Positions 42,540 through 57,200 of a stretch of DNA of 64,000 nucleotides are shown here, in pieces; position 1 is the first letter of the stretch; every line of letters starts with the position of its first letter. Source of the DNA: Hypomesus transpacificus (lineage: Eukaryota > Chordata > Actinopteri > Osmeriformes > Osmeridae); contig NW_025813837.1 of the NCBI RefSeq assembly GCF_021917145.1, positions 1,614,193-1,678,192 on the forward strand. Reading direction: 5' to 3'. The notes beneath the pieces are model-generated. The model had not been told where the DNA came from and did not search any database. It was given only the letters and a program-made list of their open reading frames with translations. The position numbers were made by a program, and so were the translations under genes.

Positions 42540-43013
42540 ATTATGTATTAAGTACTGTCAACTACTTGAAAAGCAGGTTCCTTAGAAACTGCGGACGCTA
42601 GTGATGGAGGCTCGTTATAAATGACATCCAGATCCTTTTTAAAAGGCCATGTCAGGTTAGTTACAGTCAAGTAGACAAAGACAAATAAACGCCATTTTTA
42701 CATGAGAATAGTGCAGTTTGTGTGTTGTCCTTGCCTTGGACTCGGACAACTTTGAGAATTGAACAGGAATATATATAAATATATAAATATCTATATAAAG
42801 ATACATATTTTACTTTTCGTCTTTCTAAATTCATGTCACATTCATGTGGAGTAGTTTACTCACTCCAAATATAAAATGCTTAAACTCTTCAGCTGGAGAG
42901 TGTAGGGTAGGGCATACACACTGCGCTGTGAATAGCGCTTCTACCCATTCACCAGCGGACGGCGGTATGAGGCCATCCAAAACCAAGCGCCTCCCCCAAC
43001 CCCCCTCGGATTG
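42540..43013 (+). repeat. 474-bp duplicated segment, copy A (upstream of cemip2 promoter)
   Basis: This segment reappears at 45294-45767 in the same orientation with only two substitutions (42647 C/T and 42693 C/A) and no indels. It contains the candidate abhd17b poly(A) signal and the sequence just upstream of the candidate cemip2 TATA box, so it is presumably the original copy. Confidence 0.97.
42684..42689 (+). terminator. Candidate abhd17b poly(A) signal
   Basis: AATAAA is followed 25-40 bases later by a GT-rich element (AGTTTGTGTGTTGTCCTTG). The position matches the end of the AT-rich 3' UTR. The same hexamer is present in the duplicated copy at 45438-45443. Confidence 0.5.
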
Positions 43014-43103
43014 CCTCCCTCCTCACTTCCTCTCCGCAAGCCGCGCCTGGGTCGGGGGCTGGCGGTCTAACAGCCCCGAAAGAAAACACCATGTAAAGAA
43101 AAG

Positions 43104-43233
43104 TATAAAAGGACAGACAGCGCAAATTACTGGCTTTGTTATCAGTCCCTGTAACTGTTTATTGTCGGGACAAGGCTTCGCAGTTTGGCAGATACCGAAT
43201 GGCAAAAGACGGATCTCACTAGCGTTGTGAAAG
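43104..43233 (+). promoter_or_regulatory. Candidate cemip2 promoter (TATA box) and untranslated first exon
   Basis: A canonical TATAAAAGG lies at 43104-43112. A start of transcription near 43135 would give an exon of about 100 bases ending at 43233, before the donor GTAGGTGA. The next exon begins after CTGTCTAGCAG (acceptor near 44867), a few bases before the cemip2 ATG. The predicted exon has no ATG in good context. Confidence 0.5.
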
Positions 43234-44879
<1,646 letters not shown>

Positions 44880-47800
44880 ATGCAGATGAGCAATGGCGTC
44901 TCTGTGGCCTCGACCAACGGCACCCGCCCGTCTCCCAGATACGTCCCCGGCAGGGTGGCCCCCGTCCGCTCCCCCCCGCCCCTCTCCAAAGTCCCTCCCC
45001 CGCCGCCCCTGAAGCCCCCGGGCCCGCCCCCAGAGCGGAGGGCCACCTTCAGCCTATCGGAGGAGGGCCAGCGCCGGGAGCGCGCCCAGTACCTGAGGAA
45101 GAGGAGGAACTCCGTCATCTGCTTCGGAGTCTCCATCGGAGCCTTCCTCCTCTCTCTCATCCTCATCCTCAGCCTGACTGGGGGAGACGTGCTGGATGGT
45201 TAGGACGAGATTTCAATATTTGGAAAGCGGATTTCAAATGTCACACAGTTTGTGTGTTTGTGTGTGTGTGTGTGAGAGAGAGTTAGTTAGAAAATTATGT
45301 ATTAAGTACTGTCAACTACTTGAAAAGCAGGTTCCTTAGAAACTGCGGACGCTAGTGATGGAGGCTCGTTATAAATGACATCCAGATCCTTTTTAAAAGG
45401 TCATGTCAGGTTAGTTACAGTCAAGTAGACAAAGACAAATAAACGCAATTTTTACATGAGAATAGTGCAGTTTGTGTGTTGTCCTTGCCTTGGACTCGGA
45501 CAACTTTGAGAATTGAACAGGAATATATATAAATATATAAATATCTATATAAAGATACATATTTTACTTTTCGTCTTTCTAAATTCATGTCACATTCATG
45601 TGGAGTAGTTTACTCACTCCAAATATAAAATGCTTAAACTCTTCAGCTGGAGAGTGTAGGGTAGGGCATACACACTGCGCTGTGAATAGCGCTTCTACCC
45701 ATTCACCAGCGGACGGCGGTATGAGGCCATCCAAAACCAAGCGCCTCCCCCAACCCCCCTCGGATTGTGAGAGAGAGTTAGTAAGAAAATGAGAGAAAAA
45801 GAAAAATTGGAAAGGGAATAAGAGAGATATTCATGTAAGAGAAAGTGATATAGGAAGAGAGAGAGAGAGATAGTGGATGCCTTCTATCTAACCTAACAAG
45901 AGATCCCTGAAGGCAGACGTTGATGTGAGTGTCTGTGTGTCTGACTGGTCGTGCAGAGAACTGCCCCGACCACAACCCCTCTCTGAGCAGCTGGAAGCCA
46001 GGCCACCGCCCGGACAAGGCCACCGTCGTCAGGAAGGGAGACCTCCTCCGATTGGACGCCTCCGCCACCTTCTACTCCCTAACCATCCAATCAGGAGGTA
46101 GGATACACGAACCATCTGAGAAATGATTGTCGACCAAATGTTGTTGTTGTCTTTTAACCATCCCGCAAACAAATGCACTGCAGTGTTTAACCAGGAAGTG
46201 ATTGGCTGCGATTCTCGTCCGGTCAGGTCGAGTGGTTTTCGCCGACAGTGCGGACGCTTCCGGAAACATCACCCTCCGGACGCGGCACATCGTCATCGAG
46301 GACGGCGGCGCCCTCCACATCGGCGCCCCCAAGTGTCCCTACCGCTCCCGCGCCGCCATCGCCCTCTTCGGCCGCTCCGACGAGGCGGCGGTGGGCGAGG
46401 TGGCGGGCCTGGGCCGGAAGTTCGTCGGCGTGCGCGCCGGAGGCACCCTGGAGCTCCACGGGGCGCGGCGGCCATCTTGGACCCTGCTGACCCGCGGCGT
46501 CCCCGCCTCTGGCCTCGCCACGGGGGGCTACTCCTTCCAGAAGAACTTCAGCCGGGGGATTAACGTGCGCGTGGTGGACCAGGACACCGGGGCCGTGCTG
46601 CACGTGGAGCGCTACGACACGCACGAGTCGCGCAACGACAGCCGGCGCCTCACGCAGCTGCTGCGGGCGCTGCCCGCCGGGCGGGTGGTGGCGCTCGCCG
46701 TGGGCGACTCGGCAGTGAAGAGCCTCCTGGAGGAGACCAAGAGGAGCATTCAGGAGCTGTTGGGGAGCACCTACATCCTGGACCTCAAATACAGGTAGCC
46801 GGACGCTCGGACACACCTTTCGGACGCCGATTGGTGAAACTCTGAATGTATGCTTTGATGCTAGCGGCAGTGGAAGCTACGGTTATGAATGGGCTGCGGG
46901 TGTGTGTGTGTGTGAACTCTCCTCACAACACATTTTTTACTCCTCTTTACGCCTTACTATCAGTAGCTGAGGGCCCCAGCCGGTTTCCGTTGAAGAAGCC
47001 GTGATTATAGGTGTGTGTGCGTGTGTGTTTTTGCAGCGCGATGCGTGTGTGTGTGTGTGAACTCCCTCTCTCCTGTGGATCATAGCCATGGCTCATCCCT
47101 CGTTTGTGTTTACCATCGCAGCACCCCCGCTAGCATCTCCAGTCAGCCCTGTCAGGACAAACACGCACGCACACACACGCACACACACGTATTTCGAGGT
47201 CCTCCTTCATTCCCGTGCCGACGTCGTCCCCCCCCAGGACAGGAAGTACCGGGCCTCCAGCGTTTCCAGGGTTTGTGTGAAAGCGGCTGAATCAGGGCTT
47301 CTTCTCTCCTCCGCTCTCCCTCTTCCGTCCCGGGGTTGGGAGCGCGCGGGGGGAAACTCTGAGGGGCTCGCCTTTCACTCCAGACGTGCTCCGTGTCTGC
47401 GCGGTGGAACTGGAGGGCCGCTCGTCTGTCCCACCGCAGGAGGAGAGGAACGGAATCCCAGTAGCGATGTCCTGAGCAAACACAGGCACGCGCGCGCGCT
47501 TCGCCCCCGGGCTATGGAGGTCCTCTGTGTACTTCAGATGTTGGTATTTGCGGAGCCAGCCAGCCGAGGCTCGGCCCAGCAACCCCGGCCTCACGCCAGG
47601 CTCCTCCGTGTCCAGTTTCGCCTGCGGGGTTGTCGCCCCGGCAACGCTGAGGTCCCCGGTCGGCGTCCAATTCATTCCAGAGTGTGACTGTTCCGTAAAT
47701 GCATCATAAAGAAGAGCCAGGCTGCTATGCCTCTCTGCCACACACTGCTCTGAGTGTCTGTGTGTGATACAGAGAGAGACAGAGACAGAGGTCGCGTGTG

Positions 47801-49224
47801 TCTGTGTGGGGGGGGGGGGGTAGGGAGGGGTGGGGGGGTATGTGTGTGACGGAGACAGAGAATGTGTGTGTGTGTGTGAGACAGAGAGAGACAGAGAGAG
47901 ACAGAGACAGAGAGAGACAGAGTGCGTCTAAGTGTTCTAGAAGTGTTCTCTTGCCACTCATTGTAATCCCAGTATCGTGTCAGTGTGGTCATGATGTCAT
48001 CGCCCCCAGCCCTGACGTAGGACAGCGTGGGGGTCATGTGACTGTCCCCAGCTCTGATGTAGGACAGCGTGGGTGTCATGTGACTATCCCCAGCTCTTAC
48101 ATAAGACAGCGTGGGGGTCATGTGATTTTCACTGTTGAGAGACGCTGCTCTTCCTGCTGGTCCAACAGGATTCCAGCAGGAAACAGACTTAGGACTTTCT
48201 CCTGAACACACACTTATATACTCTCTCACACACACATGCTCTCTCTCTCACACACACATGCTCTCTGTCTCACACACACACACACACATACACTCTCTCA
48301 CACACACAAACACAGGTCTCTCATTGGCCTCCTACTCGCCAGTCTACCTGTCATACCTTTTCAGTGAACGTCCAAATTTTTCGGGGGGGATTTGAACAGA
48401 GGCGTTGTTAGACATAACACTCTACTGGGGCACAGGCCCCCTTATTCATATCCCTTTTTTTCTTTCAAGCTTGCCGCGCACAATGCACTACTAGGCTATA
48501 AAGACTCCCCTTGCTTAACCCACTATACCACAGTTCAGAGTTTGATATCAGCTTTGGCAGGGACATCAATAGTTAACGCGAGCGCATTTTTTTCCAGGTA
48601 CTTTCCCCCCGTGGCAAGTAGGGTGAAGTGTCTTGCACAACGTCATTTGGCACAGCCGGGATTCAAACCGGTAACCTTCTGATTACTGGCCCGACTCCTA
48701 ACCCATTCAGCCACCTGACTCCCTCCCTCAGTGGGATGTTCTGATCTGTGGAGCTGCTAGCTGTAGGTGTGTGTGTGTATGAAGGGCTCTAATGAGTGTG
48801 TGTTCCTGGACCCCCACCCAGGGACTGTCAGGGCCCGGGGCTGGTGGGGCTGGCCCCCACACAGGGGGAGGGCGGGCGGGGTGTCCAGGGGGCTTGGACC
48901 TCTCTGGACGTCACCCTGCTCAGCCTGGGGATGAGTCCGTTAAAAGGCCGGGTGGATGACGTTGCTGTGGCCATTAAGGAAGTGATGAAAATACGTGATA
49001 ACAGAAAGTCACTTTTCTTCTTTTGTCCAACACTCATACACACACACACACACACACAGACACACACACACAGACACACACACACTGCCACTAATGGTAA
49101 TGGCAGGGCAGGGTGCTTCTACAGATGGTTCCTGTTTGTGTTTCAAAGGGGAACACAGCGGAGCGCCTCTCTTGATCTGCTCCTGTCCGTGTGGACCCTG
49201 GATGGGTCAGCTTGTTCCAGCGTG

Positions 49225-49268
<44 letters not shown>

Positions 49269-51233
49269 GGGGGGGGTCTGGTGTAATGGCAGAGAAAATG
49301 AAACACGGTCCCAGTTTCCCCTTAATGCTCGTTCAAGTTGGACTGGGCACGTGTTGTTACAGGGACAGGGAGAGGTTTCCATCCTGGTTTCCCCGGCTCT
49401 GACAGTGCGCCGTGGGCCTGGCGCCGTTTCAGACGTCACTCTAGAACGTTCTCTCAGATGTGGGGCCAGGAGCCGGATAATACAGCCAGCGAACATCCTC
49501 GAAAGGTTACCCCGGTCTGGAAGGTTAACGGAAGGCGGTAGGGTTCGACGGTCGTGGTTTTAAGAGGTTATGTTAACGTTCTTTTTTGAATGTCATGTTT
49601 TATCAGGCTGGAGGGGTAAATGGATTGAAATTATTGTTTGTTGGTTTAGGCTGGGAAACAACGCATTCAGGCTACTGAAATCTTTCCTCACCCAGCCCTC
49701 TCCTCCTTCCTCACCCAGCCCTCTCTCTCTCTCCTCCCCCATCCCTCTCCCCTCTCCTCCCCCAGCCCTCTCTCCTCTCCTCACCCAGCCCTCTCTCCTC
49801 TCCTCCCCCATCCCTCTCCCCTCTCCTCCCCCAGCCCTCTCTCCTCTCCTCACCCAGCCCTCTCCCCTCTCCTCCCCCAGGCCTCTCCTCCTTCCTCACC
49901 CAGCCCTCTCCCCTCTCCTCCCCCAGGCCTCTCCTCTCCTCACCCAGCCCTCTCCCCTCTCCTCCCCCAGGCCTCTCCTCCTTCCTCACCCAGCCCTCTC
50001 CCCTCTCCTCCCCCAGGCCTCTCCTCCTTCCTCACCCAGCCCTCTCCCCTCTCCTCCCCCAGGCCTCTCCTCCTCTCCTCACCCAGCCCTCTCCCCTCTC
50101 CTCCCCCAGGCCTCTCCTCCTCTCCTCACCCAGCCCTCTCCCCTCTCCTCCCCCAGGCCTCTCCTCCTTCCTCACCCAGCCCTCTCCCCTCTCCTCCCCC
50201 AGGCCTCTCCTCCTTCCTTACCCAGACCTCAGCTCCCTCTCCTCTCCATCCATCTATCCTCCCATCCTCCACACCCCAGCCGTTTCACCAGGGAGCAGGT
50301 GTGTCTCTAGTCTGGATCCCTGGTGTATGAGAGCATGTGCCCTAGTCTGATCTCAGTGCTGTGTACTCCCAATATTCCACCGGTTTTATCTTGCACGCAT
50401 ACTTCCCACATTGTCCAATGTCCACTCCCCTCCACACACACACACACACACAGGTCACACCCTTAGCAAACCCAGCCTTAACATCTGCAAAATATTACAT
50501 AAGAAAGATCTGAATGTTGATACCATGTTCATACCAGCCTTTTATACACAGCAGCAAGGAGGAATATTGCACAATAACGTGGGTCGGGTTGAGTCAGTTG
50601 AAGTTGCACACATGAAGTTTTCCCACTTGGTTGAAGCACGTCTTCACTGCCTTGTTCTAGTGTTGTAATTAGGGTTTTATTATTCTATTTATTAATAGTA
50701 TTTTTAGCAGACGTGGCTCATGTGAGTGAGCTGTAAAAACTCTTAAATCTGCGTGTGGAAAGCCAGAGAGAGCTGTGAGAAGTGTGAGTCATTGGTCGGT
50801 TCCACTCTCAGTGTCTGCCAAGAGCCAAATAGAGGTTGTCGCCGGGCGGCCTACTGGGAGCGCGTTTGCCTGCGGTTGGCCAGCGGTGAGGTGGCGATGA
50901 GGCCAGTGGCGTGAGTGATTGAGTGTGTCAGTGTGGTCATGGCAAACGCGTGATTAGATGGCCCCGTGAGGTCGCCACGGAGACGGCACCCCCGGTCACC
51001 GTGTCACAGGGCGATGACGACACACAGAGGGAGTCCACACAGTCTGGGGGGCTGCGAGTCAATCTAGATTTCTTTTTTTCTTTCTCTTTCCTCTCCCTTC
51101 CTGTGCCTGCTCTCGATCCGTCCATTCTTTCTCTGGCTCTCTCTTCCCTCCTTCCTGTGTCCCCTTGTCGGTTTGTGTACCTCCTTCTCCTTTTTCTTTC
51201 TCTCTGTGTTTCTCGCTCTCATTCTCCCCCTTG

Positions 51234-51272
<39 letters not shown>

Positions 51273-54200
51273 GTCTCTCTCTCTCTGTCTCTCTCTCTCT
51301 CTCTCCCAGGCAGGCGTGGGCGCTGGTGGCTGAGGTGGCCGGGGGGAACGCCTCGTGTTCGGAGGACGTCCGGGAGCACGAGAACCACGAGACGGGCGGC
51401 CGGGCGCTGGCACGCCGCTCCTACACCACGGCCCACGGCGTGGGCTTCTCCGTCAGCGCCTACAGCGAGTGGAGGAACGGTGGGGCACGCACGCACACAC
51501 ACACACACAGATGCACAGGGACATACACGTCCTCCCCACACATGTAAACACACCTCCTGATGCAGCCTGTATCCAGACAGGCCCCTCGCCTGCAGGTCCA
51601 AACAAACGGACCGCTGAACCATGTGATTAACTAAGGAAGAGGGCAGATGTGCTCCACGGGACAAGCACAGCAAGTTCCGGACTTGTTTGTGTTGACGTGG
51701 AGGTGAGGAGGACAACCGCCGAGCGTGTCGACCGTACCAGCTGACCCCTTCCCTCTCCCTCTCCCTCTCCTCAGGGTTTCCAATCTCAGGCTTCCAGGTG
51801 GATGCCGTGGATCAGGTGGTGCTCAACCTGCAGGATGACGTGCAAACCTGGCAACCCGGAGACCGGATTGTGGTTGCCAGTACTGACTACTCCATGCACC
51901 AGGCGGAGGAGTTTACCCTTCTGCCCTGCCCGCTCTGCACCAGTAGACAAGTCCGAATTCAAGGTGTGTGTGTGGGGGGGGGGGGGGGGGGGGGGGGGGA
52001 GGGGGGGGGGGGGAGTGTATGTAAGTGTGTCTCCCCCTCAATTTATACTGGGGGGGAGAGTTCAGCAAACCTTTCAGTTTTTATGTCCGTGTGTGTCTAC
52101 ACGTGTGTGTGTGTGTGTGTGTGAACACTGTTGCATACAGTATCATCCAGGTGATGACAACGCCTCTTCAACAGTATACATTTGTTTTGTCTTCCTCCTT
52201 GCCTCCCCCTTCTCCCTCCACTAGGGAGACCCCAGTATGCCCACATGGGGGAGATAGTGGAGGGGGTGGACATGAGAGCTGAAGTGGGGCTCCTCACCCG
52301 GAACATTCTCATCTATGGAGAGATGGAAAACTCCTGCTATGGAAACAACTTGTGCCAGTTCTTCAATCACGACACCTTTGGCGGACACATCAAGGTGTGT
52401 GTGTGTGAGAGACAGATGTGTGTATGACATTTGTTTGATTTTCAATGTGTGTTTGGGTTGGTTTTGGTGTGCGTTTCTGTGTTTTGGTGTGTGTTTGACA
52501 TTGGGTGTGACTTTAAATGACATTTGATGTGTGCTTGTGTGTGTTTGACATTGGGTGTGAGTTTATAACTTGTGGTGTGTGTGACGACTCTGTTTAGGCT
52601 GAGCTAATTGATCGTGAGTTGCTTCTGGTGTAATCATTTTGAGTGTTTCCATACTGCCGAGGTGAAGGATCATTAGAGCCGTCTGGGCCTGGATGAGAGA
52701 CTGTATTCACTATTCACACACCACCCCAACACTACCACGCAACCACCACTCTGATAGGCACAGGGAGAGAAATGGTTGGTTGGGAAGGAGAGAGGCAGGG
52801 AACAAGAAAAGAGAGGTATGACAGAGAGAGGGGAATGAGAAAGAAGGATGAGAGCAAGAGAGAGGGATGAAAGGGAGAGGGATGAGAGAGATTGTTGAAA
52901 GCAAAGTTTAAGAATACCCCTCACTTGCCCATAACAATAATGTGCCATGCTGTGAATTGTGTCGAACACAAGTCGAACAAATTAGAACAAACGTTAACCA
53001 ACAGGTGTGTGTGTGTCTTGAGTGTGTGTGTGTGTGTTTACACCCATCCTTACCTCTCACACACTGATTCCTTGTGTCTCTTGATTCGATAACATTCTGC
53101 CTGTGAATAAATAGTCATGTTTAGAGGCTCATGCACATTCTGTGGAGAAACAAATATTAAATAACATTCCTCCTGTCTGATGTCAGAGACCCCTTTGTGC
53201 TAAACGGAAAGTTAGAATGACTCTCCAAGTGAGTGTGTGTGTGTGTGTTAGAGTGAGTTACTGTTAACAGTAAGGGTTGGCCAAAGCTTCGTTGATATGA
53301 ACCAGATGAGGGATTAGTGCAGAGTCATAGAGCTCCTGGAAAGAATATCTCCGTTTTACTGTTTGGCCTGAGTCGATGCATTTTGTTGTTGTTGATTGTG
53401 TATATAAAATGGAGCGTCATTGCGTCGACCCCTGTCTGAAAAACCCAGGATTCTCTTTCTGTCCGTCTCTCTCTTTTGTTTCCGCGCCAACTTGGCATCA
53501 ATTTTGCCAACAAGATTGGCAACGTGTGTTGTAGAAAGCGTAGTAAGCCCTCTCCCTCTCCTTCTCTCCTTCGCCCTTTCTCTCCCATTCCCCCTTCCCT
53601 CCAATTTCCTCCATCCCTCTTCCTTCTCTTTTCCCCACCTTTCCCCCCCCCCCCCCCCCCCAGGTGTTTGGGAACTTCTCGGCCGTGCACCTGTCCCAGG
53701 TGGAGCTGAGGAACCTGGGCCAGCAGAAGGAGGTGGGCCGCTACCCCCTCCACTTCCACCTCTGCGGCGACGTGGACGCCCGGGGCGGCTACCGGGAGCC
53801 CACCTACGTAGACGGCCTGTCCATCCACCACTCCTTCTCCCGCTGCATCACCGTCCACGCCACCAACGGCCTCCTGGTGAGCCTGGAGGAGGGGGGAGGG
53901 AGGGGGTGGTGCGGTGGGACAGGGACAGAGACAGAGAGATATGGAGAGAAGAAGAGAGACAGAGAGAGAGAGAGAGAGAGAGTGATTGAGACAGAGACTA
54001 TATTTACTCGAATTCAAGTCATATCAGTTGTGGTGACCAACTGTCTCACACAAACATGGGGTTTTCTGTGAGTGTGGTGTGTGTGTGTGTGTGTGTGTGT
54101 ATAGACATATGCCTGTATTGGTGTGTACAATGTTTGGGGTTTTCTAGATGAATGCACTTGACGTCACTCTGTGACCCGTCTATCTAGAGGTCAACACAAC

Positions 54201-57200
54201 AAACTCATCTCTCTGCTCCATCGAGGAAATGAAACGACATTCAGATTACATTGTTCTCAAATAGTTTTCCTGCTTCCCTTGTCATTCGATGAACAATGGC
54301 TTAAGTGCCTCATAAGGAAACCAAGAAGTCATAAAAAGTATTTTATTTCTCAGACGAGGACAGTAAACTAGTTTCTGTTCCTCTTTAATATAAAAAAAAA
54401 TAGCTTTGGATGGGGAAAAAATGAACAAAATGTCCGCACAAACGTCCCCTGTAACCCCCCCCCCTCCCCCGGCCCAGGTGAAGGACACTGTGGGCTTCGA
54501 CACGCTGGGCCACTGCTTTTTCCTGGAGGACGGCATCGAGCAGAGGAACACCTTCTACCACAACCTGGGCCTCCTGACCCGGCCAGGGACCCTACTGCCC
54601 ACCGACCGCAACGACACCGTGTGCCTCGCCCTCCGAGACCGCGTCTTCCAGAACTACGTCCCGTCACCAAGCACGGAGTGCAAGTAAGAGAGAGGGGGGG
54701 AGGGTGTAACTGTGTGATGTTGTAATAGGGGGTGGGGTCTAGTGAAGAGGGAGATGGGATAGAGAGGATCAGAGAGAGAGGGGGAGAGGGAGTCGGATTA
54801 AAAGAGAGAGCAAAAGAGTCTGAGGAAAAGAGAGTCCGAGAAAGAGAGGGAGTCTGAAAAAAAGACTTGGAAGAAACAGAGTCGGAGTGGGAGAAGGAGT
54901 CAGGAGATCGCGTGTTAAAGAACTACCCTCCCAGACTCGGCACAGTCTAATCAAGATCGACAGAGGAGACCCACCTAAACGGAGGGGGAGGGGGGGGGGG
55001 GGGGAGAGAAACAGTCAGGGAGGTAGAGAATGTTCTAGGGAGAGAAGTGGCCCCCAGGAAGAGAGATAGGCACAGAGGGCAAACGAGAGGAAGAGAGGGA
55101 GAGAATGTGCCGAGAGGGGGAGGAGAGAGGAGCAGATAAGACAGATGTGCCGTCATGAATGCGGTGTCAGGAACTGACCAGTCCCATACTGATAAGTGGG
55201 AAACGCCACATCTCCTAGCTGTCTGTCTGGACCTATCAGGCCCTGGGGGCCACATGAGCAGGAAGCGCCTCATCTCCAGGTCCTCAGCAGAGCTAGGAGA
55301 GATTAGCACCAGGGAGATAGTGGAGGAGTTATCCCTGCTAGAACAACACCGCGCTGGGATGTGTCTGTGTGTGTGTTGTATCAAAAGGCTGAAAGAGAGT
55401 CTGTGAGGGGAGCAGAGCCAGACTGTGCTTTCCAAGGGCTGTGCGTGTGTGCATAGTTGTGTGTGCGTGTGTGCATAGTTGTGTGTGCGTGTGTGTGTAT
55501 TGGCAGGCCTGTCCTAGTGGAAGGTTTATGTTGGAGTAGGGAGTGATCAAGGATAACAGGAGTCCGTGTTCCGGATTCTTACTACCGTCCTCTCCTCGAG
55601 CCTGATATTGACCATCAGTTACGTCTGGAGCACTCCTAATGCCCTCTCCTGTGTGTGTGTGCTGTGTGATGCACACGTGTGTGTGTGTGTTTGTTATTGC
55701 ATGTCCCAGGGCAGTGTCTACCTTTTGGATTGCCAACCCCAACAACAACCTCATAAGCAATGCAGCAGCGGGTTCCCAGGTAAGACTGTTATATCACCCC
55801 CCCCTGGCCCCAGGACACTGATGAACGGTCCCCCGCTGGAGTGTCTGAACACAGTCTGGTGGCTGGAGGGAGGGGTGGTGGTGGGGGTTACAGCAGACAT
55901 GACTCATAAGAGGGTGATCCCTCTGTGAGGGGTTTGGGATTAGAAAGTTCCCCACGAGGAGATGAGCGGGATTAGAACATCCCTGCCTCTCATCCCTGCT
56001 TTCACCCACACAAACACTGCTGATCCTCCGCTGGGCTGGGCTGGGGTCAGGTGGGGGGTGATGGGGGGGGGGGGGGGGCGTGCATGGGTGTTGGCTGTGT
56101 GTGTTGGCTAAACACTGTGATTTTCATCTGGATTGCATCCTGAATTGTGAGCGGAGCCCTGCGTGTGTGTGTGTGTTCTCACCTGTGGTCCTCTCTCTCC
56201 CTGTCCTCTCTCTCCCTGTCCTCTCTCCCTGTCCTCTCTCTCCCTGTCCTCTCTCTCCCTGTCCTCTCTCTCCCTGTCCTCTCTCCCTGTCCTCTCTCTC
56301 CCTGTCCTCTCTCTCCCTGTCCTCTCTCTCTCTGTCCTCTCTCTCCCTGTCCTCTCTCCCTGTCCTCTCTCTCCATGTCCTCTCCCTCCCTGTCCTCTCT
56401 CTCCCTGTCCTCTCTCTCCCTGTCCTCTCTCTCCCTGTCCTCTCTCTCCCTGTCCTCTCTCTCTCTGTCCTCTCTCTCCCTGCCCTCTCTCTCCCTGTCC
56501 TCTCTCTCCCTGTCCTGGCTCCAGGATGCTGGGATCTGGTACGTGTTCCACAGCTCGTCCACGGGCGACTCCCACGGCCTGGTCCCTGAGACCCGGGCGG
56601 AGCTCACCCCCCTGGGGGTGTTCTTCAACAACCGCGTCCACTCCAACTTCAAGGTACCCCCTGCCCCTCCACCCCCTCCTACCACCTCCCTCCACCCCCT
56701 CCTGCCACCTCCCTCCTCACCTAAACCACAACTTCCCTTCCTCCCCCCTACCCTACAACACAGCACTACAGTCTACTGTAATAATCAATAATAAAACGGT
56801 TTACAATGTGTATACAGTATGATCACACCTGTACACGAAAGTAGCCACACCAGAAAATCTGAAACAAACACACACACATTTTTTGACATGTACACAAACA
56901 CACACACAGTACCAGTCAAAAGTTGCGTGCGTGCGTACAGTATATCCACATTCAAACCCATGCCAGCGTGCAGTCACACAGACCTATTAAAACGTATACA
57001 CCCCTGCCGACGTTCTCTCACACACAATAGAGGTCTGTTGCTGTGGCTCTAGAGGGAGGTGAACTGTGAGGTCTTTGTCCAGGCTGACCACAAGAACCTC
57101 AGAGACACTCAGAAACCTGCCTTACACGCTGGCTCTACTGTGTTTGTGTTACTCACTGTATATACAGGCATATTCAAACACACACACACACACTCAAACA

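Larger units (their letters stand above)
40478..42710 (+). other. abhd17b 3' UTR
   Basis: Continuous AT-rich sequence follows the stop, with no coding frame. A Tc1-type mini-element lies inside it (41010-41073). The likely end is the AATAAA at 42684-42689, giving a 3' UTR of about 2.2 kb. Confidence 0.55.

Noticed and set aside
45598-45792. Small frame that also occurs at 42844-43230
   Set aside because: The shared frame comes only from the 474-bp duplication, has no conserved start context or family, and diverges at the copy border.
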